Shown here piece by piece: positions 1 through 7,679 of a DNA stretch of 64,000 nucleotides (position 1 is the stretch's first letter; every line of letters starts with the position of its first letter). The DNA is from Rubritalea profundi. GTDB taxonomy: Bacteria > Verrucomicrobiota > Verrucomicrobiia > Verrucomicrobiales > Akkermansiaceae. Where the stretch lies: contig NZ_MQWA01000001.1 in assembly GCF_002954445.1 (NCBI RefSeq), forward strand, positions 1,196,421 through 1,260,420, given 5' to 3'. The notes under the pieces are model-generated. The model saw only the letters and a list, made by a program, of their open reading frames with translations, was not told the origin of the DNA and made no database searches. The translations under genes were made by a program, and so were the position numbers.

Positions 1-2
1 TA

Positions 3-536
3 TTGGCTTCATTTGACTCCACAGAAGAAGTCGAGAAGTTTGCCCAGCTCACTGACGCCTACTATACAGCTCAAGGACGATCTCCACGAACCTTCTCAAC
101 TTTAACTCTTTTGAAGGACATAAACACTCTCAATGAATTTCAAGTCTATGTCAGAATTGGCATTACGGTATCCTGCGGCATCATACTTTCTTTTATTATC
201 GGCACTATAGCCTGGCTAGAGTACAGACAAGAGTCATACTTATTAGCCCTATTACAAAGCTTTGGCACATCCAAATTAATCTTACTAATACACACCTTCT
301 TTGAGAATTTTCTACTAGTTACTGTAGGTCTCTTTTCGGCACTTTTTAGCTGGGAGTACATTTATGATCAACTTAGTAGCAAAATCTCAATTCTCACTCT
401 ACAATCAGCAGCTCAAATAAGCATCCCTCAAACTGACATATCCATACTTTTTATAGCGGCTTCCTCTAGTGTCCTTATAGCGATGTTCCCTATCGCCATC
501 GGCCTTCGCAAACCCCCTGGCCTTATTCTCCAATAG
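3..536 (+). CDS. FtsX/MacB-like ABC transporter permease, C-terminal part
   Basis: The gene begins to the left of the window, so only about 177 C-terminal residues are visible and no start codon can be assigned. They hold three strongly hydrophobic stretches, around residues 50-72, 93-118 and 145-170. Between the first two lies a short cytoplasmic-looking loop with the pattern EYRQESYLLALLQSFG. This matches the C-terminal core of FtsX/MacB-type permeases, where a loop reading roughly 'R..E...L...G' links the last membrane helices. Such permeases pair with an ATPase; none is visible here because the upstream DNA is cut off. Whether it is FtsX itself (division) or a lipoprotein/export permease cannot be decided. 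Its stop codon overlaps a possible GTG start of trpF by one base, so the two may be co-transcribed. Confidence 0.55.
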   Translation: MASFDSTEEVEKFAQLTDAYYTAQGRSPRTFSTLTLLKDINTLNEFQVYVRIGITVSCGIILSFIIGTIAWLEYRQESYLLALLQSFGTSKLILLIHTFFENFLLVTVGLFSALFSWEYIYDQLSSKISILTLQSAAQISIPQTDISILFIAASSSVLIAMFPIAIGLRKPPGLILQ

Positions 537-550
537 TGTTACTTATTACT

Positions 551-1207
551 ATGAACTCATTCTTCGATCCTTCGACCACCTCACTTAAAGTCTGTGGCAT
601 CACGCTGGCTGAAGATGCCCAGCGACTCGTCAGCGAAGGCATTGCCGCGCTAGGTGTCAACTTCTGGCCTAAGTCCAAGCGCTTCATCGCGCCAGCCAAA
701 GCTGCAGAGTTCCTCCCAGCGCTCAAAGGTCAAATTCTTCGTGTCGGCGTTTTTGTTAATGCTGAACCTCAGCAGGTATTAGAATTGCTCAAAAACGACA
801 TCATCGATGTAGCACAGTTCCATGGTGATGAATCACCTGAATATTGCCGGGCTTTTGCCGAAGCTGGACATGCTTTCATCCGCGCTCTTGGAGTAAAAAA
901 TGCTGACTCGATCAGCAACCTCCTCGACTACCAAGCCACTGCCATATTACTCGATGCGCATGCCCCGGGAGTGTATGGCGGCACAGGAGACACCTTCGAC
1001 TGGAACCTCGCTCAGAAAGTGGTGGCAGAAAACCCCGAACTTCCGATCCTTTTAGCGGGTGGAATCACTTCGGAAAACGCAGAGCAAGCAACCCGTGCCG
1101 TGCGACCAGCAGGCCTCGATCTAGCCTCAGGATCTGAGTCCTCTCCTGGCATCAAGGACTTTGAAAAAATTCGCGCGATCCAAGCCGGAATCCGAGCCGC
1201 CGGATAA
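551..1207 (+). CDS. trpF: Phosphoribosylanthranilate isomerase (TrpF)
   Basis: TrpF catalyses the isomerisation of N-(5-phosphoribosyl)anthranilate in tryptophan biosynthesis, in the cytoplasm. The 218-residue product fits the family length. Family motifs appear in the expected order: KVCGIT near residue 13 (catalytic Cys), VGVFVN, QFHGDE, LLDAHAPG-YGGTG-FDW (catalytic Asp), LLAGGI, and LDLASGSE followed by PGIKD, the phosphate-binding end of the TIM barrel. I chose the ATG at 551 over a GTG at 536 because the GTG would add only five untypical residues and overlaps the previous stop. No other trp gene is visible, and the start of the gene shows no leader peptide or attenuator. Confidence 0.93.
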   Translation: MNSFFDPSTTSLKVCGITLAEDAQRLVSEGIAALGVNFWPKSKRFIAPAKAAEFLPALKGQILRVGVFVNAEPQQVLELLKNDIIDVAQFHGDESPEYCRAFAEAGHAFIRALGVKNADSISNLLDYQATAILLDAHAPGVYGGTGDTFDWNLAQKVVAENPELPILLAGGITSENAEQATRAVRPAGLDLASGSESSPGIKDFEKIRAIQAGIRAAG

Positions 1208-1267
1208 CGCAAAATTCTTGCAATTAGCAATTTCTTTCATTAACTCAGTAGGAAACCAGTTTTATTT

Positions 1268-1741
1268 ATGAAAGGCTCACCCATCATTGCAACAGCGATC
1301 ACGATAGTTGTCCTGCTCGGACTCTACATTGGCATGCGCGCCATCATCCTGCCGGAGCAACTCAAAAGTGCTACAGTTGACGCCCACGCAGGCCACGATC
1401 ACAGCAGCCACCAAGAATCGACAGGCGGTCATGATGACAACGCCCTAGAGACCGACTTTGAACTCTATTTTTCATCCATTCCAAAAACGGTGACTATCAC
1501 CCAGCCATCGACCAAAAAGGAAATCGTTAAGATCACTGATTTAGACTCAGCTGAGTGGACTGGCTCTGGTACGATGAGCCTCAATGGTCATTTTGTAGAA
1601 CTTCAGATCGATGTCGAATGGCAGACTCCGAGCGAAATGAATTTCGCTCAAATCGTCGTCAGCCCGGCACGCCACGATTCGCGCGATAAAACCCTCCGCA
1701 GTGATGGCGACATCTCTGACATAGCAGAGTTCAACTGGTAA
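1268..1741 (+). CDS. Membrane-anchored His-rich protein next to metal ABC importer
   Basis: This 157-residue protein has one N-terminal membrane segment (about residues 5-25), then a His/Asp-rich stretch with HAGHDHSSH around residues 41-50 and GGHDD, then an ordinary-looking soluble domain of about 100 residues. I do not recognise the C-terminal domain. The His-rich linker is the kind of sequence seen in zinc-handling proteins, and the gene sits directly before the ATPase and permease of a metal ABC importer. A role in metal capture or delivery at the membrane is therefore plausible, but it is inferred from context and composition only. It is not a recognisable ZnuA-type binding protein: it is too short and lacks that fold's length. 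The stop codon is in the same frame as the ATPase gene that follows. Confidence 0.6.
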   Translation: MKGSPIIATAITIVVLLGLYIGMRAIILPEQLKSATVDAHAGHDHSSHQESTGGHDDNALETDFELYFSSIPKTVTITQPSTKKEIVKITDLDSAEWTGSGTMSLNGHFVELQIDVEWQTPSEMNFAQIVVSPARHDSRDKTLRSDGDISDIAEFNW

Positions 1742-1831
1742 ACCCATCTCACCCGAGATCACTTCCCACCAAGCCTCATTATCGAAGCTTCAGAACATAC
1801 TTGTTGTGCACACCACAGTCATCACCACGAC

Positions 1832-2527
1832 TTGGTCATCACGGATCTTTGCGTGCTATACCGTAAGATCACCGCGCTAAAAGATATTTCTTTTAACACA
1901 TCGTGCGGTAATCGCGTAGCGCTCGTTGGCCCCAATGGCGCGGGTAAGTCCACACTACTGAAAGCGATCGCCGGACTCGTCCCCAAATCGAGTGGCCACA
2001 TCCGCTGGCGTGGCACACAGATCAAAAAATGGTCACGTGAGTTTGCCTACCTCCCTCAGAGAGAAGAAGTCGATTGGGATTTTCCTGTCACCGTACGTGG
2101 GCTCGTTGAAATGGGCCGCTACCCGCAGCTCGGAATGTGGAAGCGCTTTAGCAAGAAGGATGCCGCCACCGTAGATCAGGCTCTCCAAGCTCTCGATCTT
2201 ACTGAACTGCAGAACCGCCAAATCAAAGAACTCTCTGGCGGCCAACAACAGCGTGCCTTTTTAGCCCGCGCCATTGCTCAGGAAGCCCACGTACTACTGT
2301 TAGATGAACCATTCACCGGACTCGACCGCACCTCCTCTGAGGCATTAGGTAAACTGCTCAACCAGCTCGCTCAGGAAGGACGTCTCATCATTGCCTCCCA
2401 CCACGACATGTCCACGGTCAAAAATTTGTTCAACAAAGTACTGCTGGTGAACCAGAGTTCTTGTGGATTTGGTAACAGCGATGAACTCATCACTGAGGAA
2501 AACCTTGCCGCCACCTTCACTCACTAA
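1832..2527 (+). CDS. Metal (Zn/Mn) ABC transporter ATP-binding protein
   Basis: This is the ATPase of a ZnuC/TroB-type importer. Walker A is GPNGAGKST, the Q-loop region is FAYLPQREEVDWDFPVTV (typical of metal-ion ABC ATPases), the signature is LSGGQQQR, Walker B is VLLLDEPF and the H-loop is IIASHHD. The length of 231 residues is normal but the start is uncertain. The first conventional codon is the TTG at 1832, which lies right at the beginning of the domain. The frame stays open upstream to 1742 and encodes a Cys/His-rich segment (CCAHHSHHHD) that looks like a genuine N-terminus. The only start-like codons there are rare ATT/ATC at 1778-1783. The permease follows after 8 bp, so the two are one operon. 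Confidence 0.9.
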   Translation: MVITDLCVLYRKITALKDISFNTSCGNRVALVGPNGAGKSTLLKAIAGLVPKSSGHIRWRGTQIKKWSREFAYLPQREEVDWDFPVTVRGLVEMGRYPQLGMWKRFSKKDAATVDQALQALDLTELQNRQIKELSGGQQQRAFLARAIAQEAHVLLLDEPFTGLDRTSSEALGKLLNQLAQEGRLIIASHHDMSTVKNLFNKVLLVNQSSCGFGNSDELITEENLAATFTH

Positions 2528-2535
2528 CTAACAGC

Positions 2536-3372
2536 ATGTCGTTCATTCAAACAGTCATTGACAATCAGTTCATGCAGAATGCGCTGATCGGCGCAGCCTT
2601 GATAGGATTTGCCAATGGCTTCTTTAGCGGCTTTGTAAACCTTCGCCGCAATGCTCTATCTGTATCAGCACTGTCGCACACCATGCTCCCAGGCATCGCC
2701 ATTGCCATTCTCGTCACCCAAACTCTCAACCACACCAATGCCTTCATTGGAGCGCTTCTTGCCTGTTTAGCTGTAGGGCTTGGCTCTACTTTAGTGAGCC
2801 GAAATTCGCGTATTCACCAAGACACCGCGCTCTCCATCATTTATACCACCGCCTTCGCCGGCGGCATAGCGCTACTCCCCCATTTACCTGTGGCAACTAA
2901 CCTTCACGATTGGCTCTTCGGTAATATCATTCACATTTCAGAACAGGATCTCAATCTAGTGTTCACAGTCAGCGCTATCACCTTAGTGCTCTCAAACCTC
3001 TTCATGCGTCCGATGCTGCTCACCTTGTTTGAGCCCAATGTGGCTGCGGCCCAAGGGGTCCCGGTCCGCAGCATGCAATACCTAGGTTTCACCCTGCTCA
3101 TCCTCATGCTAGTTGCCTCACTCCAGGCTGTTGGCACCATCCTCTCAGTCGGGCTGTTAGTCACGCCGGGAGCGATTATGCTGCTCTTCACGGACCGCAC
3201 TTCAGCCATTTTCTGGGGCGGAGCAATCATCGGCTCACTCAGCAGTATCGCCGGCATCTTCGTAGCACAGCTGATCGATATCCAAGCCGGCCCCGCCATC
3301 ATCATTCTGCTAGGCTTGCTATTCCTACTCTCTTTCCTGCTCAGCCCCCGCCACGGCATGCTCAAGAAATAG
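2536..3372 (+). CDS. Metal (Zn/Mn) ABC transporter permease
   Basis: A 278-residue polytopic membrane protein of the ABC-3 (ZnuB/TroC/MntB) family, with about eight hydrophobic segments. Family features include GFANGFFSGFVNLRRNALSVSALSHTMLPG in the first cytoplasmic region and a later AAAQGVPVRSMQY segment of the type that contacts the ATPase, followed by LQAVGTILSVGLLVTPGA. It starts with ATG 8 bp after the ATPase stop. No substrate-binding protein is seen on either side, unless the His-rich protein upstream fills that role or the binding protein lies elsewhere. The metal cannot be told from sequence alone; zinc or manganese is usual for this family. Confidence 0.9.
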   Translation: MSFIQTVIDNQFMQNALIGAALIGFANGFFSGFVNLRRNALSVSALSHTMLPGIAIAILVTQTLNHTNAFIGALLACLAVGLGSTLVSRNSRIHQDTALSIIYTTAFAGGIALLPHLPVATNLHDWLFGNIIHISEQDLNLVFTVSAITLVLSNLFMRPMLLTLFEPNVAAAQGVPVRSMQYLGFTLLILMLVASLQAVGTILSVGLLVTPGAIMLLFTDRTSAIFWGGAIIGSLSSIAGIFVAQLIDIQAGPAIIILLGLLFLLSFLLSPRHGMLKK

Positions 3373-3394
3373 AGTCACCCCGCCTAATAGAAAA

Positions 3395-4525
3395 TCAATC
3401 CCTCCAACAATCCTCGTCCATCATCCAGACGACGCTGGTATGGTTGATTTCTTGGTGTCGTAGCTTGTACACTTTTTGGGCCTTCACGAGATCACGCTTA
3501 GGGTCATCACTCGAGACCTTTCCGGGGTCTAATAAACTGAGTTCAGCCTGAGTGCTCTTCATTTCACGCCAATTACTAATCAAAGTTCGCACCTCTCCAC
3601 GCACCTTGTCAGTGCTTAAAGTAACAGCATACTCGGCTCTTTGGTTTAACATTTCAGCCACTTTTTCTTTCATCACTCTTGTGCCAGGCACAGCAGGCTT
3701 ACTCTTTTTATGATTTTCTTTCAGCGCTTTGACCAAGCTTTGAGAGCGGCTGAGAAAGCACCATCTTTGCCATTCTGTGAGATCTGGCGCACTCACACTT
3801 CGGTAAGACGGTTTTGCCGAAGCATCTTTACGAAAAATCACATCGTAATACTCAGCATTAAAGAAATCTCGCACCTCACCGATCCAGTCGTCACGGTCTT
3901 TCATTACACTTGCTACCCATTTCTCTTGAGCCACTTTTAGTTTCGGATCTATCTGGTCACTTGGCTCAGACGCCTCTGCATCGATGCGCTTGATTTCCCG
4001 ATCGATCACCTCTCCCTTGCATAGCAAGGTGTAGAGCTTCACTTGCTCCTTTCTCATCAACAACTTAGCCTCTACAGAATCACCTTCTTTACTCCAGACC
4101 GTTTGCTCCATTTCATGAGAAATATCCTTCAAAGCACTGATCGATCCCAGCTGTTTAGGCAAGGCTGTGATCGGATCCTGAAAACTCTTCGCTAAAGACT
4201 GAGGCTTCAGAACATCGTTAAGAGAAACTTTTACGGAGGTTTTCAACTGACTACGAATCTGTGAGACCATCGGGGTTTCTTGATTCGCCGCCAGATAAGA
4301 ATTCATAGCCTTCCGGTAGGCTAGATTGCGTTCTTCCATCAACTGTAAAGCACCACTCCATGATACTTCGACGGTTTCGAAGGGAGACTGAGCTGCCACC
4401 TCATCCGCATAGCGTAAGCCCTCATGCTGGGCGTGATTCCCTAAACAATCAGTCACCTCTTGCTGAGCACAACTCAAGAACAGTGAAGAAGCTGCCGCTG
4501 AAATGATCAACATCGGAATGCGCAT
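3395..4525 (-). CDS. Predicted lipoprotein of unknown function, helix-rich
   Basis: I do not recognise this 376-residue protein. I start it at the ATG at 4525 because this gives a short signal peptide (MRIPMLIISAAASSLFLSC) ending in a clear lipobox, LFLSC; the frame is open 12 codons further to a TTG that would bury the signal. The mature protein is charged and rich in Lys, Glu and Gln, with long stretches that look alpha-helical or coiled-coil (for example SLVKALKENHKKSK and EKVAEMLNQRAEY). No enzyme motif is evident. It converges on the metal transporter with a 22-bp gap and faces away from the kinase-phosphatase pair. The 216 bp between its start and the kinase gene presumably hold divergent promoters, but I see no convincing box. 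Confidence 0.6.
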   Translation of the reverse strand: MRIPMLIISAAASSLFLSCAQQEVTDCLGNHAQHEGLRYADEVAAQSPFETVEVSWSGALQLMEERNLAYRKAMNSYLAANQETPMVSQIRSQLKTSVKVSLNDVLKPQSLAKSFQDPITALPKQLGSISALKDISHEMEQTVWSKEGDSVEAKLLMRKEQVKLYTLLCKGEVIDREIKRIDAEASEPSDQIDPKLKVAQEKWVASVMKDRDDWIGEVRDFFNAEYYDVIFRKDASAKPSYRSVSAPDLTEWQRWCFLSRSQSLVKALKENHKKSKPAVPGTRVMKEKVAEMLNQRAEYAVTLSTDKVRGEVRTLISNWREMKSTQAELSLLDPGKVSSDDPKRDLVKAQKVYKLRHQEINHTSVVWMMDEDCWRD

Positions 4526-4741
4526 AAAAACTATACGCAAGTCGTGTGGTCTTCCTTCCAAAAATATAGTTTCTCTCCTCCACTAATATACTGATGAGAT
4601 TTCTATGACAAAGGCCCTCAGCCACTCCTCTAGCAAATTTTCACTCTCTACCCTTCTCAGGGTGCACGGATACATGTTAAGAATAACTAGACTCTTGGAA
4701 CTAAGCATCCGCCAACAAACTCTATTCTCAATCTCTCACCT

Positions 4742-5134
4742 ATGAAAAACCTTAAAGATGGCATCCGCTCGTTGGTCAGAATCGACTTCTACGGCCACGT
4801 CCACAAATACTTCCGAGGAACTGACGCAGATCAGCGCTGTGCGACTGAAGTCAAAATCCTCAAAGAGCTCGAGCTGCGTAAGTGTCCCTTTGTACCTGTT
4901 CTCATAGACTATAAGCTGGAGGAGAATTATCTCTGCACCACTAACTGTGGATCGCCAGCTCCTAATATTTCACGCAAAAAATCAGACTCACTCTTTGCTA
5001 AACTGGAGAATGACTTCGGCATTCGCCACGACGATCCAGAACCGCGCAATATCACCTACGACCCAAATGCTGGTCAATTCTGTGTGATCGACTTCGAACT
5101 AGCAACTTTGCTAGCCGACCCATCTAAAAGCTAA
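4742..5134 (+). CDS. Minimal protein-kinase-like protein (130 residues)
   Basis: Despite its size, this protein carries the key kinase landmarks in order. There is a possible beta-3 lysine (K22 in VHKYF), a possible alpha-C glutamate (E36 in RCATEVKIL), a catalytic loop H96-D-D98-P-E-P-R-N103 that lines up with HxDxxxxN, and a metal-binding D117-F-E (VIDFELA) in place of DFG. DFE-type motifs occur in atypical RIO/Bud32/lipopolysaccharide kinases, which also lack most of the C-lobe. Nothing resembling an activation segment or C-lobe follows DFE; the protein ends 11 residues later. A glycine-rich loop is not obvious. The gene is 6 bp upstream of a PP2C phosphatase, which supports a signalling role. 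I cannot tell whether the substrate is a protein or a small molecule. Confidence 0.6.
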   Translation: MKNLKDGIRSLVRIDFYGHVHKYFRGTDADQRCATEVKILKELELRKCPFVPVLIDYKLEENYLCTTNCGSPAPNISRKKSDSLFAKLENDFGIRHDDPEPRNITYDPNAGQFCVIDFELATLLADPSKS

Positions 5135-5140
5135 GCCTAG

Positions 5141-5947
5141 ATGACTCCCACATTTGATTGGTCAGCTCTCACAACCTCGGGCTTCAGAAAAACCAGAAAC
5201 GACGACTCTTTCCTGATTTTCTCAGCAGGAATCGAAGGAGCAATAGAGCTCTCGGCTGAATCTTCATCTCCTCTGAGTAACGAAGATCTTATCTTCGGTG
5301 TCTCTGATGGAATGGGTGGAGGCAATGCTGGGCACCTAGCATCATCTATGATTTTGCAAACTCTCAGCGAGACTATCCCTAAAACTTTTAAAACGGCAGC
5401 CCAAGGATTGCACCCAGACTACCTCGAACTACTCGAACAAAAGGTCAAAGATGTCCACCTCGGCATTAACCAAAAGGCGGCCACCGACGAACAATTCAAG
5501 GGCATGGGGGCCACACTCACTCTCGCATGGTTTACACCTGAGAACCTGTACATTGCTCACGCTGGTGACTCGCGCCTCTACCTCTTCCGAAGCGAAGAAA
5601 CCCAACAGCTCACCGAAGACCACTCATTCTGCTGGAGAAAATTTCAGCGTGGTGAACTAACAGAGCGCCAATACCGTAACAATCCTAAGCGCTCAGTACT
5701 CTGTGAAGTCATCGGCGGTGGTCATTCAAAAGTGACCCCGTCAGTCGCTTCTATCCCCTACCAAAAAGGAGACCGGTTCATGCTCTGTTCAGATGGAATT
5801 ATTGACGGATTATGGGAAAAACACATCCATTCGGCACTTGGTAAAAACAGAGACTCGACAAGTGCTGCCGCAAACGCTCTTATGGATCGCGCCATTGATA
5901 ATGACGGGTCAGATGATACGACTCTCATTGTCATTGATGTCCGATAA
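5141..5947 (+). CDS. PP2C-family Ser/Thr protein phosphatase
   Basis: PP2C/PPM phosphatases remove phosphate from Ser or Thr using two metal ions. In this 268-residue soluble protein the metal- and phosphate-binding motifs are all present: TRNDD near residue 18, VSDGMGGG with D56, GMGATLT near 122, HAGDSRLYL near 140, LTEDHS near 157, LCSDGIIDGL with D218 and DDTTLIVI with D258/D259. It should be catalytically competent. It has no transmembrane segment or extra regulatory domain, so it appears to be the stand-alone bacterial type (PrpC/Stp-like). The preceding mini kinase and this gene almost certainly form one transcript, and the natural inference is that they act on the same substrate in opposite directions. 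Confidence 0.9.
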   Translation: MTPTFDWSALTTSGFRKTRNDDSFLIFSAGIEGAIELSAESSSPLSNEDLIFGVSDGMGGGNAGHLASSMILQTLSETIPKTFKTAAQGLHPDYLELLEQKVKDVHLGINQKAATDEQFKGMGATLTLAWFTPENLYIAHAGDSRLYLFRSEETQQLTEDHSFCWRKFQRGELTERQYRNNPKRSVLCEVIGGGHSKVTPSVASIPYQKGDRFMLCSDGIIDGLWEKHIHSALGKNRDSTSAAANALMDRAIDNDGSDDTTLIVIDVR

Positions 5948-5974
5948 AATAGAGTGAAATCTAATTTTAAAGAC

Positions 5975-5991
5975 TTGGCACACATCATGCT
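5975..5991 (+). promoter_or_regulatory. Sigma-54 (RpoN) type -24/-12 promoter of glnII
   Basis: TTGGCACACATCATGCT matches the sigma-54 consensus (TGGCAC-N5-TTGC): TGGCAC is perfect, the invariant GG (5977-5978) and GC (5989-5990) are separated by exactly ten bases, and only one core base differs (ATGC for TTGC). It lies 62 bp before the glutamine synthetase start, which would give a leader of about 50 nt. Nitrogen genes are classical RpoN targets. No rpoN gene or activator is visible in the window. Confidence 0.55.
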
Positions 5992-6052
5992 TGATGCATA
6001 AGTATCAAGCAGCTGGAGATAAACTCCACTACTCTAAAGTAAACACATCATT

Positions 6053-7069
6053 ATGTCCAAATTCAGACTCGATTACGTATGGCTCGACGGTTACACACCA
6101 GTCGCTAACCTCCGCACAAAGTGCATGATGCGCGAATTCGATGAGTTCCCAACTCTCGAGCAACTCCCAGAGTGGGGCTTCGACGGCTCATCTACAAAGC
6201 AAGCAGCAGGCGGAGATTCCGACTGTGTACTTAAGCCAGTAGCTCTCTATCCAGATCCTACACGCCTCAACGGCGTCCTCGTCATGTGTGAAGTGATGCT
6301 TCCTGACGGTTCAGCTCACCCATCTAACTCACGCGCTACAATCGCTGATGACGAAGGCACATGGTTCGGCTTCGAGCAGGAGTACTTCCTCATGCAAGGC
6401 GGTCGCCCACTCGGTTTCCCAGTTGGCGGATACCCAGAGCCACAAGGTGAGTACTACTGTGGTGTTGGCTTCAAGAACGTCAGTTCACTTGGCCGCGAAA
6501 TTTCTGACACCCACCTCGATCTCTGTATCGAAGCTGGCATCAACCACGAAGGCATCAACGCAGAAGTTGCTGCTGGTCAGTGGGAATTCCAAATCTTCGG
6601 CAAGGGCTCTAAGCGTTGCGCTGACGAAATGTGGATGGCTCGCTTCCTCCTTCTCCGTCTCTGTGAAGAGTACGAGATCGACGTAGAGTGGCACTGCAAG
6701 CCAGTCAAAGGCGACTGGAACGGTTCAGGCATGCACTGTAACTTCTCCACTACACACCTTCGTGAAGTGGGTGGTAAGGAATACTTCCTCAAGCTTATGG
6801 ATGCATTTGAAGAGTTCACTGAAGAGCACATCGCTGTTTACGGACCTGAGAACGAACTCCGCCTCACCGGCCTTCACGAGACTCAGTCAATCGACAAGTT
6901 CTCATGGGGTGTTGCTGACCGTGGCGCTTCTGTTCGCGTTCCACACAGCTTCGTTAAAGACGACAAGTACCAAGGCTACCTTGAAGACCGTCGTCCTAAC
7001 TCCGAGGGTGACCCGTACCTCATCGCTTCACGCGTTATCCAGACTATCCAGTCTGTACCAACTGCGTAA
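6053..7069 (+). CDS. glnII: Glutamine synthetase type II
   Basis: Glutamine synthetase makes glutamine from glutamate, ammonia and ATP. At 338 residues this is the short, eukaryote-like type II enzyme rather than the roughly 470-residue type I. The N-terminus (VWLDGY, then EWGFDGSSTKQA) and the catalytic segments FGFEQEYFL, AGINHEGINAEVAAGQWEFQ, GDWNGSGMHCNFST, ENELRLTGLHETQ and FSWGVADRGASVRVP are all type II hallmarks. They include the metal-binding Glu residues and the flap and ATP-site Arg residues. Codon use is strongly biased towards C-ending codons compared with its neighbours, as expected for a highly expressed gene. It is monocistronic: a sigma-54-like promoter precedes it and a strong hairpin terminator follows 43 bp after the stop. 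Confidence 0.96.
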   Translation: MSKFRLDYVWLDGYTPVANLRTKCMMREFDEFPTLEQLPEWGFDGSSTKQAAGGDSDCVLKPVALYPDPTRLNGVLVMCEVMLPDGSAHPSNSRATIADDEGTWFGFEQEYFLMQGGRPLGFPVGGYPEPQGEYYCGVGFKNVSSLGREISDTHLDLCIEAGINHEGINAEVAAGQWEFQIFGKGSKRCADEMWMARFLLLRLCEEYEIDVEWHCKPVKGDWNGSGMHCNFSTTHLREVGGKEYFLKLMDAFEEFTEEHIAVYGPENELRLTGLHETQSIDKFSWGVADRGASVRVPHSFVKDDKYQGYLEDRRPNSEGDPYLIASRVIQTIQSVPTA

Positions 7070-7111
7070 TCACCACGTAAAAGAGCGCTTCCAGCCTCTT
7101 CCTACAATTTC

Positions 7112-7144
7112 AAAACCGGCAGAGTTCGCTCTGCCGGTTTTTTA
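7112..7144 (+). terminator. Intrinsic terminator of glnII
   Basis: A perfect 9-bp GC-rich stem (CCGGCAGAG / CTCTGCCGG) closes a TTCG tetraloop and is followed by six T residues. It stands 43 bp after the glutamine synthetase stop. A-residues before the stem also allow weak function in the opposite direction, for the DUF1653 gene. Confidence 0.92.
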
Positions 7145-7243
7145 TTGCCCTGATGTTTCATCATGATCGATAAACTCCACGGAGGTAAACATCGATCGCG
7201 GCGCACTACAAAAGTTGGGTGCGCTCACTCGACATTTGATTCA

Positions 7244-7468
7244 TTACGCCCCCAAGTACTCAAACCTCTCGAAGGTTTTTCCGTCGCGCTCGATGGTCTC
7301 TAGAAACATTTCTAAAGGTCGAACCCACAAGCCTTGGCCGTCGTCGTCGTAGAGCGGCTTGTATATCACTAGCTGAGCATCCGTCTCGCTACAGCGAGCC
7401 ACGTCGACCACTTGATACTCATTCCCTTTAAAGTGTCTATATTTCCCCTTCTTTAGTTCGCTTTGCAT
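7244..7468 (-). CDS. DUF1653 domain protein
   Basis: A 74-residue protein consisting almost entirely of a DUF1653 domain: KKGKYRHFKGNEYQVVDVARCSET near the start and LWVRPLEMFLE near the end are the conserved blocks. The biochemical role of the family is not established as far as I know; members are small cytoplasmic proteins. I begin it at the ATG at 7468 because the domain follows directly. A further ATG at 7513 would add 15 residues (starting MRIRWSFWG) that do not resemble the family, but it cannot be excluded. The gene converges on glnII and has no obvious partner. Confidence 0.8.
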   Translation of the reverse strand: MQSELKKGKYRHFKGNEYQVVDVARCSETDAQLVIYKPLYDDDGQGLWVRPLEMFLETIERDGKTFERFEYLGA

Positions 7469-7679
7469 TCCGCTAGTTAGCAGATCACCCCAGAAGCTCC
7501 ACCTAATTCTCATACTCTAGTGCCACAGCGATGTTCCATTTGCCCGCCAACCGAAGCTGTGCTATCACTCTCAGCGTTCACGTAACATCCCACGTATTCA
7601 CACTTCCCTGAGAAAACGTAAGCCAGCACCAGCGCCAGGTCTCGACCATGCGACGCAAGTTTGCTCCCCGGCCAATTGG

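Noticed and set aside
6485-6831. Antisense open frames inside glnII
   Set aside because: They arise from strong third-position C/G codon bias of a highly expressed gene. They lack family similarity.
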